Shown: positions 7,180 to 8,770 of the stretch, piece by piece
How the letters are laid out: every line of letters starts with the position of its first letter
Position numbering within the stretch: position 1 is the stretch's first letter
Source of the DNA: an uncultured Peptococcaceae bacterium
Lineage (GTDB): Bacteria > Bacillota > Peptococcia > Peptococcales > Peptococcaceae
Direction of reading: 5' to 3'
NCBI GenBank assembly: GCA_934229395.1
Contig: CAKQDL010000061.1
Coordinates: forward strand, 1 to 8,770
Length of the DNA stretch: 8,770 nt
Notes under the pieces: model-generated
Databases searched by the model: none
The model's input: only the letters and a program-made list of their open reading frames with translations
Told to the model about the DNA's origin: nothing
Position numbers and translations under genes: made by a program

Positions 7180-7194
7180 TAATTATAAAAAATC

Positions 7195-7229
7195 AAAGCA
7201 GAGAGTTCGAGGCTCTCTGCTTTTCTTTG
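7195..7229 (+). terminator. rho-independent terminator after the rhodanese flavoprotein
   Basis: AAAGCAGAGAG (7195-7205) pairs with CTCTCTGCTTT (7213-7223), an 11-bp perfect stem around a 7-nt loop, followed by a T-rich run (TTTTCTTT from 7221). It lies 15 bp after the stop codon and separates this gene from thiI. Confidence 0.9.
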
Positions 7230-7240
7230 CGTGCAATGTA

Positions 7241-7269
7241 TTGATTGAAAGCGTGCGTTGGTATAAAAT
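7241..7269 (+). promoter_or_regulatory. predicted promoter of thiI
   Basis: TTGATT (7241-7246) and TAAAAT (7264-7269) with 17-bp spacing. The -10 box equals that of the promoter at 3211. It follows the upstream terminator and precedes ATG 7316 by 46 bp. Confidence 0.65.
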
Positions 7270-7315
7270 AATAAAGATATACTAAATTATGCTTAGTGTA
7301 TAGAGGAGGGTCTTT

Positions 7316-8545
7316 ATGTATGATCATATCTTAATTCGCTATGGCGAATTATCTCTTAAAGGGAAGAACCAAAAACAATTTCTAAAAACATTGGCACGTA
7401 ATATTAAACACCAAATAAAACTCGACACTGGAGTAAGCTGTGAAGTATCTGATATTCGTGGTCGTGTTGTTATTCCATTAGAAGGTAAAGAGCCGGAATT
7501 TTTCTATCCAAGTATTGACAGAGTGTTTGGTATTTCTTCTTATAGCCCTGTTGTATCTACAGAGCTTGACGAAGAGGCCATTATCAATGCTGCAATTGAA
7601 GAAATAAAAAAACATCAACGTGAAAACCTTAAATTTCGCGTTACTGTAAAACGTGCCAACAAACGTTTCCCGGTTCGCTCCATGGACATGCAGTTAAAGG
7701 TTGCTCAACGTATTTTGGATGAAATGCCTGGGCTTGAAGGCAATCTAACTGATTATGATGTGGATTTAAATATCGATATTCGTTTTGATCAAGCCTATGT
7801 TTATATTACAAAACGTAAGGGCTTGGGTGGCTTGCCGCTAGGTACTGGTGGCCGTGCCGTGGCATTGCTTTCTGGTGGTATAGATAGTCCTGTCGCCATG
7901 TGGTCCATCATGCGCCGTGGTGTCGTGGTTGAAGCTATTCATTTCCACTCCTACCCTTATACATCTCAGCAAGCAGAGGATAAGGTGTTGTCATTAGCAG
8001 AAAAGGTTGGCAAGTATGGTGGTCATGTTATTGTTCACCTTGTACCATTTACGCGCATTCAGGAAGCTATTGGTATGAATTGCTTTGAAAAGCTTCGTAT
8101 TACGCTTATGCGCCGTATTATGTTACGTATTGCTGAACAAATTGCAGAAATTCGCAATGCCAAAGCTATTGTTACTGGTGATGACCTTGGTCAAGTTGCA
8201 AGCCAAACCATTGAAAGCATATATGCCATTAATGAAGTGACGACCATGCCAATCCTTCGTCCACTCATTGCTCTTGATAAGCTAGAAATTATGGAAACGG
8301 CTCAGAAGATTGATACATACGATATTTCAATCCTTCCATACGAAGATTGCTGCACCGTTTTTGTGCCAAAAGAACCTGCTACAAAGCCTCATGTAGACGA
8401 TTGCAAGCGCAACGAAGCAAAAATCCCTGACTTAGATGGACTTATTCGTGATGCCATTGAAAAAACCGAAACAGTGGTATGCTACGGGGATGGACGTGAA
8501 CGCATCAGAAAACCATTTGAAATGCCAGAAGAGGTGGAAGTGTAA
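7316..8545 (+). CDS. thiI: tRNA 4-thiouridine synthase ThiI (no rhodanese domain)
   Basis: 409-residue ThiI, which adenylates U8 of tRNA and inserts sulfur to make 4-thiouridine; in many bacteria it also supports thiazole synthesis. The sequence shows the N-terminal ferredoxin-like domain beginning HILIRYGELSLKGKN, a THUMP domain (about 60-165), then a PP-loop ATP pyrophosphatase domain with SGGIDSP at 186-192. The conserved YEDCCTVFVP segment (342-351) supplies C345 and C346. The protein ends about 60 residues after this, so the C-terminal rhodanese domain that carries the persulfide cysteine in E. coli ThiI is absent, as in Bacillus-type ThiI, which receives sulfur from a separate cysteine desulfurase. 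No nifS/iscS-like gene is in the window. ATG 7316 has GAGGAGGG (7303-7310) 5 nt upstream. The downstream small gene overlaps its stop by one base. Confidence 0.96.
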   Translation: MYDHILIRYGELSLKGKNQKQFLKTLARNIKHQIKLDTGVSCEVSDIRGRVVIPLEGKEPEFFYPSIDRVFGISSYSPVVSTELDEEAIINAAIEEIKKHQRENLKFRVTVKRANKRFPVRSMDMQLKVAQRILDEMPGLEGNLTDYDVDLNIDIRFDQAYVYITKRKGLGGLPLGTGGRAVALLSGGIDSPVAMWSIMRRGVVVEAIHFHSYPYTSQQAEDKVLSLAEKVGKYGGHVIVHLVPFTRIQEAIGMNCFEKLRITLMRRIMLRIAEQIAEIRNAKAIVTGDDLGQVASQTIESIYAINEVTTMPILRPLIALDKLEIMETAQKIDTYDISILPYEDCCTVFVPKEPATKPHVDDCKRNEAKIPDLDGLIRDAIEKTETVVCYGDGRERIRKPFEMPEEVEV

Positions 8546-8691
8546 TGGGAAAAAATCTTTACGAAACGCCGCGCGATAAAAGCAAGTGGAACGTGCGAAA
8601 GGATGTTACAAACAAAGAAGTACCCCATCAGTCTGATAAAAAAGCACACTTAGAAGAATTAAAGAAACGATACCAAAAGAAAAAGAAGTAA
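8545..8691 (+). CDS. 48-residue basic protein translationally coupled to thiI
   Basis: Small ORF starting MGKNLYETPRDKSKWNVRKD and ending in the lysine-rich tail KKRYQKKKK. Its ATG shares one base with the thiI stop (TAATG), and GAGGTGG (8531-8537) lies 7 nt upstream, typical of translational coupling. About a third of the residues are Lys or Arg; there is no cysteine, signal peptide or membrane segment. The N-terminal half looks extended and the C-terminal half (about 30-48) could form one basic helix. Composition suggests RNA or ribosome binding, possibly linked to tRNA modification, but that is inference. I do not recognise the family. The strong site and exact junction make chance less likely. 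Confidence 0.7.
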   Translation: MGKNLYETPRDKSKWNVRKDVTNKEVPHQSDKKAHLEELKKRYQKKKK

Positions 8692-8694
8692 TAG

Positions 8695-8770
8695 AAAAGG
8701 GGCTGTCGGAAAATAGACAACCTCAAATAAATAAGGGAGAGAGATTCGCACGAATCTCTCTCCCTTATTT
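8695..8770 (+). repeat. 76-bp inverted repeat, right copy (3'-end module)
   Basis: Exact reverse complement of 1-76. It begins 3 bp after the stop of the 48-residue gene, with GGGGCTGTC (8699-8707) and GACAACCTC (8716-8724) as an imperfect hairpin, then the 42-nt palindrome. Position and orientation relative to the upstream operon match the left copy. Confidence 0.95.
8729..8770 (+). terminator. 42-nt palindromic hairpin, likely terminator of thiI operon
   Basis: Bases 8729-8748 pair perfectly with 8751-8770 around a CA centre. This is the reverse complement of 1-42, including the centre. The GGGAGAGAG core with A/T-rich base suits an intrinsic terminator in either direction; the sequence beyond it is outside the window. 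Confidence 0.7.

Noticed and set aside
1..8770. Composite transposon bounded by the 76-bp inverted repeats
   Set aside because: No transposase, integrase or resolvase is present, the interior is ordinary chromosomal metabolism genes, the repeats sit at operon 3' ends like terminators, and no target-site duplication can be seen because the window ends at the repeats.

Overview
The window reads as a chromosomal piece of an anaerobic bacterium of the Firmicutes, most likely a Negativicute of the Veillonella type. This is inferred from the moderately AT-rich composition, the strong AGGAGG-type ribosome binding sites with some TTG and GTG starts, a DsrMK-like membrane redox pair, and the style of the ThiI and CoA-disulfide-reductase-like proteins. 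The genus is not proven by the sequence.

Layout. Two transcription directions diverge from an intergenic region at about 2.66-3.28 kb. Leftwards (minus strand) run two genes: a five-helix NarI/DsrM-type membrane cytochrome b-like subunit, then a DsrK/HdrD-like iron-sulfur subunit with a TTG start. Together they look like a membrane module that exchanges electrons between the quinone pool and a cytoplasmic thiol/disulfide partner. The divergent region holds a decayed fragment of a phage head-morphogenesis protein (Mu F / SPP1 gp7 type) and a promoter for each direction. Rightwards come an unrecognised TIM-barrel protein (GTG start), an unusual fusion of a YqeG-type HAD phosphatase with a VanW domain, a CoA-disulfide-reductase-like flavoprotein with a C-terminal rhodanese domain, then, after a clear intrinsic terminator and a new promoter, thiI (without a rhodanese domain) and a 48-residue basic protein whose start overlaps the thiI stop codon.

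Both ends of the window carry the same 76-bp sequence as a perfect inverted repeat (1-76 and 8695-8770). Each copy holds a 42-nt palindrome (20-bp perfect stem, 2-nt centre) and a second, imperfect hairpin. Each copy sits just after the last gene of its outward-running operon, in the same orientation relative to transcription. It therefore behaves like a repeated 3'-end/terminator module. Because the window stops exactly at the palindrome edges, these may also be places where an assembly broke at a dispersed repeat.

Common theme: three of the genes (DsrMK-like pair, rhodanese flavoprotein, ThiI) concern thiol, disulfide or persulfide chemistry, but they lie in at least three transcription units, so a shared pathway is only a hypothesis. 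I see no clear new multi-gene defence or mobile system. The points most worth following are the HAD-VanW fusion with its orphan TIM-barrel partner, the repeated 3'-end element, and a possible persulfide supply to the rhodanese-less ThiI.
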